Source: Acestrorhynchus altus
Taxonomy: Eukaryota; Chordata; Actinopteri; Characiformes; Acestrorhynchidae
NCBI GenBank assembly: GCA_034509495.1
Contig: CM067525.1
Location: 3,751,445 to 3,815,444 of the forward strand
Reading direction: 5' to 3'
Length of the DNA: 64,000 bases
Part shown: positions 10,783 to 21,607 of the stretch, piece after piece
Layout of the letters: every line of letters starts with the position of its first letter
Position numbering within the stretch: the stretch's first letter is position 1
Position numbers and translations under genes: made by a program
Notes under the pieces: generated by a model
The model's database searches: none
Told to the model about the DNA's origin: nothing
The model's input: the letters and a program-made list of their open reading frames with translations, nothing else

Positions 10783-12049
10783 ATCTCATGATTAGAACAT
10801 CAGCTCAGAAAACACTGAGGGTCTCTCAGCCTGGCAGTGAACATCAGGGGGTGCAGGTGGTGCGGACGGTGAGAGTCTTACTGAGTCTGTCCGAGTGACC
10901 GACAGATGTGGTGTGAACAGGCATTTGCCCAAGATAAGCAGCAGGTGGCACTATTGACCTTAATGAAGTGACCTCATCCTCTGCTCATGCACTTTAAGCT
11001 CTGCTTAAAGGGCAACACCAGTGAAATGTCTGTCTGTCTGTCTATCCATCCATCCATCCATCCATCTGTCTGTTTGAAGCAGCTGGACAAACGTGACGTC
11101 ACCAGGTGACAGTCGTGTGGTTAATCACAGCTGAATGATTGTTTTCACACACGGTCAGGCTGTTACGGATATCTTATATATTCATTATCTTTGTCTAATA
11201 TTGAGGTTTTGCTTGATGTTCTGAACATAAAAAAAGAAAAGGAAATGTGAAAGGGACAGAGCTAAGGAAATGAGAGTGAAGTAGAGAATGAGGAGGAGAA
11301 AGGCTGTGGGAACAGTGTGAATAAGAGTGATGGCACAGACAGCGTAAGATGAGAGCTGACGGAGTAAGAGTGAAACCTCAAGGAAACGGAGTGGGGGGCA
11401 GAAAGAGAGAGAAGGGAAAGCGCATTAGTAAAGAGGAGGTAATGCAATAAAGGAAGCCCAGGCGTCTGCCTCAAGGCCTTTAAAGAAACTGGAGCTGCAG
11501 CTCCTTCCTAGCTGAAAACGATAGCATTGATTATGTAGAATAAAACTATTTCCTGCAAGGGCTGACGTGGCCTTGGAATCTGTGCAGAGGCTAACGGAGA
11601 GTATCCCATTACAGATCACCACCCCGAGGACCATCCATCCATGCACTTATCCATCAGTCAGTTTTTACTCTATCACCACCCACAAGCCCCTGCTCTTAAT
11701 GCCCCACATCTTGTGTTCCTTTGTTGTTTGTTTGGAGGTCTTATTTATAATACACCAATCAGGAATAACAATATGACCAGAACCTTTAGAACCCTCGGCC
11801 AATTTTACCAGATGTGTTATTTTTAAGAGACAGTCACACGTGCCAAATATTGATATTTTCAGGAGATCCTAGGCTCCTCAAATATGTCTTAAACATTAGA
11901 TCATAAAAAATGTGCTTGAGACTCCTTACTTTTTTTGTTTATAAGGACTAAAAAACATTTTACATCTCCAGAAATCCTGCTGGACATACATCATCCAGTG
12001 TTTTTGAGCTGAGAATGCAATCATTTTGATTAATTATTTGTAATAATTC
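10781..12049. other. Non-coding stretch
   Basis: Apart from the tetranucleotide repeat at 11028-11074 there is purine-rich sequence at 11228-11440 and otherwise nothing recognisable. Confidence 0.5.
11028..11074. repeat. (TGTC)n/(CATC)n tetranucleotide repeat
   Basis: Four TGTC-type units run into five CATC units and back to CTGT units. Confidence 0.9.
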
Positions 12050-12262
12050 GTTTGATAATTGTTAAAACAACCTCAATGTCCTTTATTATTTTTATAATTA
12101 ATGTATGTATCAGTATGATCCCTACTCAGGACTTTTATTCTGAAATCTAGAAAGAGAACAAACAGCCCTCTCTTCTTGTTTTCCTCTATAACCTAATATC
12201 TGAGTCAGTGATGTCATCAGCCCCGCCCCCTCTCACTGATCAGTCAGAGTCTGTATGCAGGT
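12050..12262 (-). repeat. Dispersed repeat family S, truncated copy
   Basis: Shares CTCAATGTCCTTTATTATTT, a TTTATTCTGAAAT block and GATGTCATCAGCCCCGCCCC with the copies at 50855-51205 and 41130-41462. It stops near CAGTCAGAGTCTGTATGCAG, so the part containing the GCTCTGCCCATGTG block is missing. Orientation is set relative to the copy at 41.1 kb. Confidence 0.75.
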
Positions 12263-12272
12263 TGCGCCCTCT

Positions 12273-12274
<2 letters not shown>

Positions 12275-12316
<42 letters not shown>

Positions 12317-12320
12317 CGTG
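12275..12320. repeat. (GT)n microsatellite
   Basis: GT run of about 20 units ending in GCGTGCGTG. It directly follows the truncated family S copy. Confidence 0.96.
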
Positions 12321-12584
12321 AATGTGTTTATCAATATCTGTGGGTTAAGCAGACTAGTAGAACATTCATAATATACTGTATAACACATTTTTGGACTTTT
12401 CGAGTTCACTGCCATGTAATATTGCATAATTCACCAAACTCTGTTTTGAGTTTTAAGTCAGTAAAATAAAATTAATGCATAACAGATTTTATTTGTTTGA
12501 CTGTTTCATTCGAGAGTTGCACTATAAGGCCTTTTTTAACAGAGTCCTTTATAGATGAAGCCACTGCAATGTATTCTCTATACA

Positions 12585-12585
12585 G

Positions 12586-12618
<33 letters not shown>

Positions 12619-12641
12619 CACACACACACACAGACACACAC
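12585..12641. repeat. (CA)n microsatellite
   Basis: CA run with single CG and AGA interruptions. Confidence 0.96.
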
Positions 12642-12751
12642 TTTAACACTGCCATGACCAAATTAATTTGGGGGCTCTGGGAACGACTCCTTGCTGCGCT
12701 TAAGTGGGCTAGACAGCAGGGGGCGGTGAGGAGAGCAATAGTCATAAATCT

Positions 12752-12765
12752 AAGAGAGAGAGCGC

Positions 12766-12807
<42 letters not shown>

Positions 12808-12950
12808 GTGGGTGTGAAGGAGATGATAAGAGGAAAAAAAAGACTTGAAGAGAAAGTGAGAGAGAGAGTAAATTAGCGAGTGAAAAGAAAAGAGGGGAGG
12901 GACGAGAGTGCGAATGAGGGATGAGATAAATTGGGGATGAAATGTAGCAT

Positions 12951-12982
<32 letters not shown>

Positions 12983-12988
12983 GAGAGC
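12752..12988. repeat. Purine-rich (GA)n tract
   Basis: Pure GA runs at 12769-12800 and 12950-12988 flank a strongly purine-biased segment. The whole strand asymmetry makes triplex-type structure possible. Confidence 0.9.
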
Positions 12989-13124
12989 TGGAGAATGAGC
13001 AGGGACCGGCAAAAGGAGAGGGGTGTGCATGTGTCTCAGTTCCTAAATAAGCCACTAGTCTGTGCTGTTGATCCAGATATGTGTGTCTCTACTGGTGACC
13101 CAGATATGGAGCTCAATCACATAC

Positions 13125-13127
<3 letters not shown>

Positions 13128-13174
<47 letters not shown>
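13128..13174. repeat. (CA)n microsatellite
   Basis: About 22 CA units followed by CACTCACTCACTC. Confidence 0.97.
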
Positions 13175-13178
<4 letters not shown>

Positions 13179-13278
13179 TCACTCAAATGATCATCATGGG
13201 AACTGGAAACTGGACTAAACACATAAACACACACTCCCTTTATATACACACAGTCATTTGCATATGTACAGCCTAATG

Positions 13279-13407
13279 AATCATGGGAGTTGAAGTCCAA
13301 ATCCCCGATAGACGTTCATTTAAATCGTATAATAAGAGTTTACAGATACACACTCACATACAGGTGAGTCTAGAGATACCTGTAATGAATCATGGGAATT
13401 GTAGTTT
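13279..13407. promoter_or_regulatory. Two ZNF143/SBS-like motifs
   Basis: AATCATGGGAGTTGAAGTCC (13279-13298) and AATCATGGGAATTGTAGTTT (13388-13407) resemble the reverse complement of the Staf/ZNF143 binding site ACTACAATTCCCAGAATGC. The second is close to consensus. They could equally be remnants of a dispersed repeat carrying the motif. No promoter or exon is visible beside them. Confidence 0.4.
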
Positions 13408-13609
13408 GTAGTTAAAGTTGTTTCCCTTTGAGCTGTTTCAGGGTGAGGTTGCCAGATTGCATCAGCATGATAAAGGAGAGGGGTGTAAGAGACCGACAGG
13501 CTGCAGTGGAAATGCAGGCGGTTTATATACCTGTGACACATCCACCTGCCTGCCTGTCTGATCAACCGCCTGAATTAAAATCATCGAACAGTAAAAAGGC
13601 CTTTAGGTC

Positions 13610-14350
13610 GAATAGGTTCTTGAACTCTTCGGCCAATTCGCTCCAGTCAATAAGCAGGTAAACAAATAAGGTATTTTAAAGCTTTAAGGCCGATTTTAAG
13701 ACTAATAGATTCAAGACTTGTGTGTTCTAGAACCGATAGACCTTTGGTATTCTAGAACGTCTGTCAGAATTTGTTGACTAATGAATTCCAAACATTTTGG
13801 GCCAATGTGCTCTAGAACGGTTTGGCCTAGGGTATTCTAGAACATCTGTCCAAAATTGTTTAACAGCTTTTTGACTAATAAATGTAGGACTTTGGGTTCT
13901 AGAACTCTTTGTTCTAAGGCATTTAAAACATTTCAGACCACACTGTTCAAGAATTTGTTGACTACTGAGTTCAAGGCTTTTTGGGCCAAGAACGTGTGAA
14001 TTCTAGCCCTTTTCCGACAACGTGTTCTAGAACTGTCATAAGTCATTCTAGAAAATTCATACAAATGCATTCAAGAACCTTTAGACTAATGGACTTATCA
14101 TCGTTAAACACCTGCTTTTCTTGAAGAACTTTTAGGACGATGTGTTTAAGATCTTTTTTTGACTAATGAATTCTAGCTCTTTTGGGTTACTGTGTTCTAG
14201 CCCCGTTTGTCCTAACCTATTACAGAGCTTTGTGGAGATGTTAGAACATATTTGGCCTAACATCTTCTAACACTCTTTAGGCTTATGTGATGCACAGTGT
14301 TCTAGACTACAGTGTTCTAAAAGCTAGCCCTTTTTGTTCCAGAACATTCT
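13610..14350. repeat. Degenerate array of TTCTAGAAC-type units
   Basis: Roughly twenty-five irregular units contain (T/G)TTCTAGAAC followed by TTTTGGNC(T/A)AA-like words, spaced 25-35 bp. The units are strongly diverged, and TCTAGA is palindromic. Confidence 0.75.
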
Positions 14351-15115
14351 AGAACACAACAGCTCCAACAGCTTAAGCCAGAGTGCTCTGGAAGTGTTTG
14401 ATGTATTCAGATATTATAACGAAAATGTTCTAACCCGCTGTGTTGTAGAACATTTCGTATTGCTATATTTCAGCACGGTCGTGTTGACGATGGTGCTCTC
14501 CGAGGTCCTTTTAGTGAGAAGATACGCATTAAAAAAGAAAAGAAAATTAAAGCCTGTTCACGAGGAAGAAAAATTAAACGTGGGTTCAAACAGTACGCTA
14601 ATTAATTCTAGATCCGATTACTACCGATGTTCTGCAGGACCGCTGTAATGACCTGTGGCCCAGAAGAACTACTTAAGGAGCCTGAGGACACAAACACGAT
14701 CAGTCACCAGAAACACGGATGTAGCTCCATGCTGCTCCCTCTAATATCTCTCGTGTCAGGGTGGCCCATAAAGTAGTCTCTTGCTGCAGTTTTATGGAGT
14801 TAAGAGCGGTTGGCTCCGGCAAATGGTCCACTAATAGTAGGGTAGCAGCAACAGCTAGTGTGGCCTGAATGTGTGGGCAGGAGGTGCCATTACCGTGCAT
14901 TCATTCTGGCTGCAAAGAGGTTTTTGTTGAAAGGGATAAATTACCAAGGCTTGCTCATTATAAAGTTTCTATCACACTAAATTAGCAGGTACAATAGTGG
15001 CTGGACTATATAAGCTCGGTTTAGGTCCTTAAAACATCAGACACTATATTATTTACTGCTATATAATCACGAGGGCAATAATAATTGCTTAATATTGTGA
15101 CTGGGAACTCATTGT
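14351..15115. other. Non-coding stretch, nothing recognised
   Basis: A 104-codon frame at 14334-14648 begins inside the degenerate array and has no recognisable domain; I do not call it. The rest is unique-looking. Confidence 0.45.
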
Positions 15116-15117
15116 CA

Positions 15118-15285
15118 GGTGATGACCACGCTCACCTCTCAGCACTGGGGTCTTGGGTTCAAGGCCCTATCTGGACTCTTTCCAAAAAACATGGCGATCA
15201 GGTGAACTGGCTACTCTAAAGTTCCCTGGTGGGTGAATGAATGTCTGTTCTGGGTGCCCCAGTCCTCCAGATGCAGTCCTATTAA
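15118..15285 (+). mobile_element. tRNA-headed SINE, internally deleted
   Basis: The head CCTCTCAGCACTGGGGTCTT is followed by GGGTTCAAGGC, a B-box-like element, and then by CCAAAAAACATGGCGATCAG and CTGGTGGGTGAATGAATGTC, which belong to the body of a common fish SINE. The usual stretch between head and body is missing. Polymerase III activity is unlikely. Confidence 0.6.
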
Positions 15286-15328
15286 TTATAAAAATAATTA
15301 ATAATTAATTAACAACAAGTTCATAAGT

Positions 15329-15353
15329 ATATATATATATATATATATATATG
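15329..15353. repeat. (AT)n microsatellite
   Basis: About 12 AT units. Confidence 0.93.
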
Positions 15354-16021
15354 AATTTATATTTTTTATTTGTATTTAATTAACACGTTCCATGTCTCTA
15401 GGCATTGCAGTTTGGTTTCTACAATCAGTTTTAAGACATAAATTAATAAATACATTAATTAATGAATTCAATTGTGGTTTTAGCAACACAAATAATACGG
15501 TTCATACACTTTGTCCTTGGACACCCTTTAAAAAAGAATTGCTAAAAATAAAACTAAACTTTGAGAACTAGCTTACATTTAAGCTTGATTGCACCTATAC
15601 TAAAAGTGAAATTGCAGGAGTGCTTTTAGTTTCTGAAAGGACTTTTATGTTTACTCCATGTATCAGTTACTAAGTTTTAGATCTTAGATTACATCTAATG
15701 TCTTTAGATCGACATTACAATCCAAAACGAAGCACCACAAACACACAATATTTACGGGAGGTTAACATTTGAGTTTCTGTCGTGCAGTCTTTCTAAAAAT
15801 CCATCCCAAGTCAAACCACAAGACTTTCTAAACGGCAAGAATACTTGCACTTCTTGTAAAGTATATCTAGAGCCAAAGGGTCTCCGTGACGGCCAACTAC
15901 AATTATACAGAACAAGTGAGGTTCAGTGCTTTCATTCATTTACCAGATACAGCTGGAGTTGATTCAGCTTTATGAGACCAGAACTAAAGAACATCGACTT
16001 TGCCTCTGTTAAATTGTTAAT

Positions 16022-16022
<1 letters not shown>
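15354..16022. other. Non-coding stretch, nothing recognised
   Basis: AT-rich with no supported gene or repeat family. Confidence 0.5.
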
Positions 16023-16053
<31 letters not shown>

Positions 16054-16074
16054 TTACTTGTCAATTTAGTAGTT

Positions 16075-16143
<69 letters not shown>

Positions 16144-16147
16144 CTCT
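16023..16147. repeat. Facing (GA)n and (CT)n microsatellites
   Basis: GA run at 16023-16053 and CT run at 16077-16147 are complementary and 23 bp apart, so a long hairpin can form. Confidence 0.95.
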
Positions 16148-16218
16148 TCTGTCCTAATGAGGCATCTGTGTGTATAGCCAAAGTAGGTAACTTTAATTAA
16201 TTACAGAGTACAATTCCA

Positions 16219-16298
16219 GAGAGAGAGAGAGAAAGAGAAAGAGAGAGAGAGAGAAAGAGAAAAAGAAAGAGAGAGAAAGAGAGAAAGAGCGAGTAAGT

Positions 16299-16367
<69 letters not shown>

Positions 16368-16375
16368 TATATGTA

Positions 16376-16427
<52 letters not shown>
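16219..16427. repeat. Compound GA / GATA / GT microsatellite
   Basis: An impure GA/GAAA tract (16219-16290) is followed by about 17 GATA units (16299-16368) and a GT run (16378-16427). GATA arrays are classic vertebrate simple repeats. Confidence 0.96.
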
Positions 16428-16429
<2 letters not shown>

Positions 16430-16576
16430 ATTGTTTATATAGTGTATTAAATATTCCATTTTGGTGGGTTAATGTATTCTGCTATAGGCTCTCCAGCTTC
16501 ACTTGGCTTTCTGTATATAAGTCTTCAAATGCTGGGCCTTTATTGCCATATCCAGAAGTAGGACACACAGTTAAAT

Positions 16577-16579
<3 letters not shown>

Positions 16580-16634
<55 letters not shown>
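16580..16634. repeat. (CA)n microsatellite
   Basis: About 27 CA units. It faces the GT run at 16378-16427. Confidence 0.97.
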
Positions 16635-16636
<2 letters not shown>

Positions 16637-17639
16637 ATTCTAATGTGTATCAATTCGGTTGAGTTCGTCTGAGTAAACAGTTTTTTTTAAGCTTTAAAGA
16701 AGAAAAAAGTCACTTTTATAATAAAGTAAAATGGACTGAATTTAATGCAGCGTATTTAAAACACCGTTAAACTCCACAGTCCACACAGATCCAAAAGGAA
16801 CCGCAAAAACTGCTGATTTTGAACAGAACTTTTGATTGTTACTGTCAGGTCCATGAATTTTTGGACAGTGACACGTTTGATTTAGCGATTATACTCCAGA
16901 GACTTTCACGGCTTTATTAATGACAGGAATGTGTAAATAGTTTGAAGGCTCAAAAGTAACCGACTCACATGGAGTTTCGTGGCCAGAGTTCCTTCATTAT
17001 TTAATTACAAATTAAGATGTTTTACTCATTTTAACACCTCTGACTGACACAGACTTTGAGGGTGCAGCGTATATTCTGGAAAATACGGTAATCGTTTGAA
17101 ATTCTCACTGACATAAATGCCTTTTTTTTTTTTTTTAATCTCTGACACATGACAAATGATTATATTCCCTTTTTTGACATGTTATTATTTTTTAATTATG
17201 TAGTTAATAAAGTTAATAAAATTCTGACATAAAAATCATGAACGTCTCATTTTATTAGACATATTACTAATTTCAGAAACCTCTCACATACATATCTCTG
17301 ACTGACCCAACTTTTTATAACATTTATTAACATTTACACATAAACGTCTCAGACAAACATGTCAAAAATCTGAATATACTATTTTTTAGAAGTGCTTCTA
17401 ATTTTAAAACCTCTGACTGATGTATAAAAATCACAAAAACATTTAAAACTGACACACACATTTCTCTGACAGGAACAAATCATGATATTCTTATTTTAGA
17501 AGTAACCCTAAATTTTAATTCACTAACAGACAAATAAAAAATATCATATTTTATTTATGTATTTATTTTTAGCTGCATTACTAATTTTAAAACCTCCATG
17601 CAGATGAGCAGCTGCTGCTGTCACATGGAGAAAATTGGT
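16635..17639. other. AT-rich non-coding stretch with degenerate repeats
   Basis: Between about 16980 and 17600 variants of ATTTTAAAACCTCTGACTGA recur at irregular spacing, suggesting an old tandem array. A T16 run lies at 17121-17136. Confidence 0.5.
17061..17090 (+). mobile_element. Single end of the CGTATTTTCC MITE family
   Basis: GGTGCAGCGTATATTCTGGA followed by AAATACGGTA matches the right end of the 3196-3331 MITE with three or four changes. The left half was not found. Confidence 0.6.
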
Positions 17640-18040
17640 TTCAGCTACATTTGGATCTGCTAGAGAAGTGCTATCAGACTTGGGCCTTTGACAATGAACC
17701 CCAATAAATCTAAAGTAATGATCTTCCAAAAGAAAGCCAGATCTCAGGACAGCAGATATCTGCTCCATCTCGTAGACACCACCCTATATCAAACCCTTTC
17801 CTGGGACTCAAAATCAGTGCCTCGGGAGGCTTTGATCTGGCACGGAATGCACTCTATTCAATCACAGAAATTCTCCAAGATTGATGTCTCAATTAGAATC
17901 TGGTTAAAGATCTCTGACAGTATAACTCTTCCCATTGCGCTGGTTGGTAGTGAAGTGGGGGCTTCACTCAATCATCATGACTACAGATGGGACACACATC
18001 CCACTGATGCCCCGCATGCATGTTCCCAGTTTGCCAGTTT
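17640..18040 (+). pseudogene. Fish L1-type reverse transcriptase fragment
   Basis: Plus-strand frames match the segment after the RT catalytic core of fish L1 ORF2. HLDLLEKCYQTWA (about 17648-17690) sits in one frame, followed after a shift by NPNKSKVMIFQKKARSQDSR, and further on KIDVSIRIWLKISDSI, ALVGSEVGASL and WDTHP. A segment between the last two blocks is deleted. Neither the YADD box nor the endonuclease is present. A second relic of the same region lies on the minus strand at 60062-60295, sharing the GSEV and WDKHP blocks. Confidence 0.78.
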
Positions 18041-18149
18041 GGATCATACCATCAGCATAGATACCGGGAGGAGACCGAGAGGAGGCAGTCAGAGAATGGT
18101 TAAACTGGGAGGAAGGATGTCCCTTACCAGGTTAATCCTTCTAAACATT

Positions 18150-18440
18150 TACACTATATGGCCAAAAGTCTGTGGACACCCTTTCTAAAGAGTGCATGCT
18201 TTCATGGATGCTGACAGGGAGGTGTGGACAAACCCCCACAAATAGCTTGTATATTCCCTGTTGAGAAGCACTGCCAATAAATTTGGACCCTCTGGAGCAG
18301 AGACAGTACACAACATGTTGGCACGATGCCACTGGCACTAATGTGAGGCGTGGGCTCGAGGGGTATAAAACCCCCAGCATTGGGCTGCGGACCCATGCCG
18401 TACTTTTGAGTTGGGGGATGACGTGGGGTAGGGATGCAGG
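18150..18440 (+). mobile_element. TIR-element family P, copy with intact 5' end
   Basis: Starts TACACTATATGGCCAAAAGT followed by a GTGGACACCC block, the full terminus of the family. Internal blocks GGACCCTCTGGAGCAGA, TTGGCACGATGCCA and GGGGTATAAAACCCCCAGCA recur in the other copies (25.4, 29.6, 42.7, 47.3, 49.8 and 58.0 kb). The 3' third is lost. Non-autonomous; the TA-flanked end suggests a Tc1/mariner-like origin, not proven. Confidence 0.8.
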
Positions 18441-18682
18441 GAATGGTGTGATTGTAGATGTCTGCGAATGTGCACATATAGTGTACGTCCTGCTGTCGCG
18501 CACGGACATCAGTGTGTACAAGTGTGTGCTTGTGTGTGTTCAGATCTGTGTTTTACTATAAGTGTGTAATGATATTCAAATCACGGTTTGGTGCACTCCA
18601 GTAATGGAAAGCACTGGCTTTATATTTGGCTATAAATAGAAACAACACACTAGACCTCTAAACCTCTATTAATCCGCCTATC

Positions 18683-18686
<4 letters not shown>

Positions 18687-18745
<59 letters not shown>
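18687..18745. repeat. (CA)n microsatellite
   Basis: About 29 CA units without interruption. Confidence 0.97.
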
Positions 18746-18746
<1 letters not shown>

Positions 18747-19364
18747 CTCTCTGAATGCTCAGATGTGCTCAAAGACTCACTCACAATGAATCATCATCAC
18801 AAGGAATTTTAGTGAATGCCACCAGAGGCTGGAACAGACCTGGACAATGTCAACTATTCTGGAAAAATCGCAACGCCAGTGTCACATGCCGTTCCGCAGG
18901 GAACGATGTTTCTAATAAAATGACCAGCGAGTGGAAAGCCAAGACTGTTGTTGTGGAATTCCTATGTTGATTGCATTCCTGGTTTCATCCCCATTTTTCA
19001 TGTTTTCATCTGTATTTTCAGATCTCTCTGCTCAGAAGTGACAAAAACTATGAGGACCTCGCTTTGAAGGAGATGAAATGCTTGTGCAAAACGTGAAAAG
19101 GAGTCTATCACAACTGTCCGTCAGACAACAGCAAAATCCCAACTCAAAATGGTTCCGAAGGCAGATCTGCCTCTGAGGCAGAACAAGCACAGTTGGTTTC
19201 GGAGAATTAAAATAACCAGCATGAGAACCTCCTTTCTCTACATTTTAAATCAAGCTCAATTGCACACCCCACATGTATTTAAAGCGTGATGTTCCATGTG
19301 CAGAACCATCTGTAGGAGCCTGAAGTTACCTTAAATACGCAAAAACATTGACGATGACACAGGC
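18746..19364. other. Non-coding stretch, nothing recognised
   Basis: Unique-looking sequence. Short frames lack motifs. Confidence 0.5.
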
Positions 19365-19950
19365 AAGGTGTTGCTAGGCAGTTGCTCAGGTGTCAGTGGG
19401 TGTTACTACTTTTCTAAACCAGTGTGGACTGGGAGGTGGTTGCTAAGGTATGGTCTGAGGTTGAAACGTATTGTTAGGTGCTTGCTAATAGGGTTGCTAT
19501 AGGTGTTTCTTGTCAAGGTGGTACTAGTTGGTTGCTAAGATGTTACTAGGTGGTTTCTATAGTAACAAGTTGTTGGAGTGTTGCTAAGAACTTGCTAGAC
19601 AGTTGCAATGGTGTAGGTGTTGGTTGCTAAGGATTGGTAGGCATTTGCTAAGGTGTGATATATGAGGTTGAAAAGGTGTTGCTGTGGTGCAGGTGTTGTT
19701 AAGATGCAGTGGGTACTAAGTGTTACTAACTGGTTTCTATGGTAACAGATTGTTGCTAAAGTGTTGTTCATGAATTGGCCAACACTTGCTCAGGTCTTGG
19801 TTGGTGGTTGATGTGGTGTTGCAGTAGTGTTGGTGTTCGAGGCTAAGGGTTGTTGGGCAGTTGTTGTGGTGCTATGGTGTAGGTGTTACTACGTGGTTGC
19901 TAAGGTGTTACCAGGTGGTTTCTATGGTAACAGGAAGGTGTTGCTACATG
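19365..19950. repeat. GTTGCTA-rich degenerate minisatellite
   Basis: Words such as GGTTGCTAAGGTGTTGCTAG and GGTTTCTATGGTAACAG repeat over almost 600 bp at irregular spacing. The plus strand is G- and T-rich and C-poor. This is a type of array widespread in fish. Confidence 0.85.
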
Positions 19951-20044
19951 GTGATTTAGTCTGCCCCCTCACACATCTCTCAGAATCAGCAGACTAGAGC
20001 CCACTGGTACAGATTTAGTCCAGACCAAGATCTTCAATGGTCAG

Positions 20045-20225
20045 GACCTCACAGGACCATCACAGAGCAGGTATTATGTGGGGGGCTGGGTCAGTCTCAG
20101 CACCGCAGTCACACTGACATGGTGGTGGTGGTGGTGTGTTAGTGTGTGTTGTGAGCCATGTCAGTGTCACTGGAGTGTTCAGAATGACCCACTGTTCACA
20201 TAATACCTGCTCTGTGATATGCCTG
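20045..20225. repeat. Family Q, palindromic copy
   Basis: CACAGAGCAGGTATTATGTG at 20060-20080 is answered by CACATAATACCTGCTCTGTG at 20197-20217, so the whole segment folds back on itself around a GGTGGTGGTGGTGGTGTGTT centre. The arms continue as (G)TCAG-T-TCAGCAC versus GTGTTCAGAATGACCC-like sequence. Confidence 0.8.
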
Positions 20226-20466
20226 AATTCTTCATGCTGCAGAAGAAAAGAACACCTCTGTTCTGACCTCAGCTGCTGTGGATGACAAACGACTGCCGTC
20301 ACAAATTCTTTTAAGGCTAAGCAAGTTTTCCTCTCATTCTGGATCTTTTCATTCTTTCTCCCCTCATTATCCTTCCTCAGACACTGCACCCTATTCTCTG
20401 TTCCAGACCACATTGGATTTGGATAGAATTCAATCAAATATGCACTCAGTGGGTGAAGACGTTTCA

Positions 20467-20469
20467 TAA

Positions 20470-20500
<31 letters not shown>

Positions 20501-20503
20501 ATA
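20467..20503. repeat. (AAAT)n microsatellite
   Basis: About eight AAAT units. Confidence 0.95.
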
Positions 20504-20559
20504 GATGATATATTAGTTATTATTATGATTTTACATGTCTTTATTTTTAAGAATGTTAA

Positions 20560-21395
20560 AAAATGAGAAGAGTGAAACGCCCTAAATGAACTCTAAATGC
20601 TCTGTTTATATTCTATCACTCTTCGTTATTACCAGGTACTATTATTATTATTAATAAATAATGATTTCAAAGTGCTTTACAATGAAAACATAGACAATGA
20701 GGATCAATTATAGGAAAGATCTCAAAGGGATTGTGATCTCTCTGTGATCTCAAAGGGATTAAATATTGGTTAAATAAATCATATCAAAGGAAATTGAGGA
20801 AGACAGACTCTAACTTTGTCCCAAAAAAAAAGCAACCATGGGTTCTTCTAAGCAGCTGCCTAGCACTCTGACGCTGTAAGACGTTTTGCAGTTGCCATTT
20901 CCTCAGTTAGATATGTGATTAAAAACGACAGTTAACAGGAACAGCGGAGGTCAAGATAAGCTCTGAAAGACCAAGTAACATATCACTGACAGCTGATCAT
21001 AGGAAAGGTTAAGAAAAGCCCCCAAATATCATATCCAGTAGTTTAGTCCAGCTGTTACAGTGTAATTGACGGAAGTTCCATCACCACGTTTAGCTGCAGT
21101 TTTAGTAACGTAGTAACTGAATAAGAGTGAAATGCTTTAAATGTATAATTTATACTTCAGATGTCGTGTTTATATTCCATTAATCTTCATTACAACCAGT
21201 TACTCTAGACAAATGATCAGAGAGTTATTATTTGTTTGTTTGTTTGTTTGTAAAAAAAACTGTAAATACTAAAGTATTTGAATAAGAACTAAATGCATTA
21301 AATGTTTTATTTATTCTAGAAATCCATGTTGTGCTTGTATCCCATTATTGTTCATTACAGCCAGTTACTCTGAGATGATTATCAGGGGATTACTT
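20560..21395. repeat. Three diverged copies of an about 120-bp unit
   Basis: Units at about 20560-20650, 21118-21240 and 21272-21395 share GA(A)TAAGA..AAATGC..TAAATG, TGTTTATATTCCATTA and TTCATTACA(A/G)CCAGTTACT. The last two are tandem with a period of about 155 bp; the first is some 550 bp away. Confidence 0.7.
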
Positions 21396-21456
21396 TTTTT
21401 TTTTCTTTAGCTGGAACTGTCAAGCTCTGCTAGCTTTACTAATCTGAATTCATTCT

Positions 21457-21459
<3 letters not shown>

Positions 21460-21495
<36 letters not shown>

Positions 21496-21544
21496 ATTCA
21501 GGCTGAGAGCTCATTAAGGAATAACCAATCTTATGAAAGTCAAA

Positions 21545-21593
<49 letters not shown>

Positions 21594-21607
21594 TCCCTCT
21601 CTCTCTG
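21460..21607. repeat. Two (CT)n microsatellites
   Basis: CT runs at 21460-21494 and 21548-21607 with a 53-bp spacer. The second ends in CCCTCTCC interruptions. Confidence 0.95.

Noticed and set aside
10569..10898. Proteins of Thr-His, Cys-Val or Leu-Ser runs
   Set aside because: These and similar frames across the window translate CA, GT and CT microsatellites and have no independent support.
17688..18188. 166-codon frame as a host gene
   Set aside because: The first two thirds match fish L1 ORF2 blocks and the rest runs into unrelated DNA and a family P terminus.
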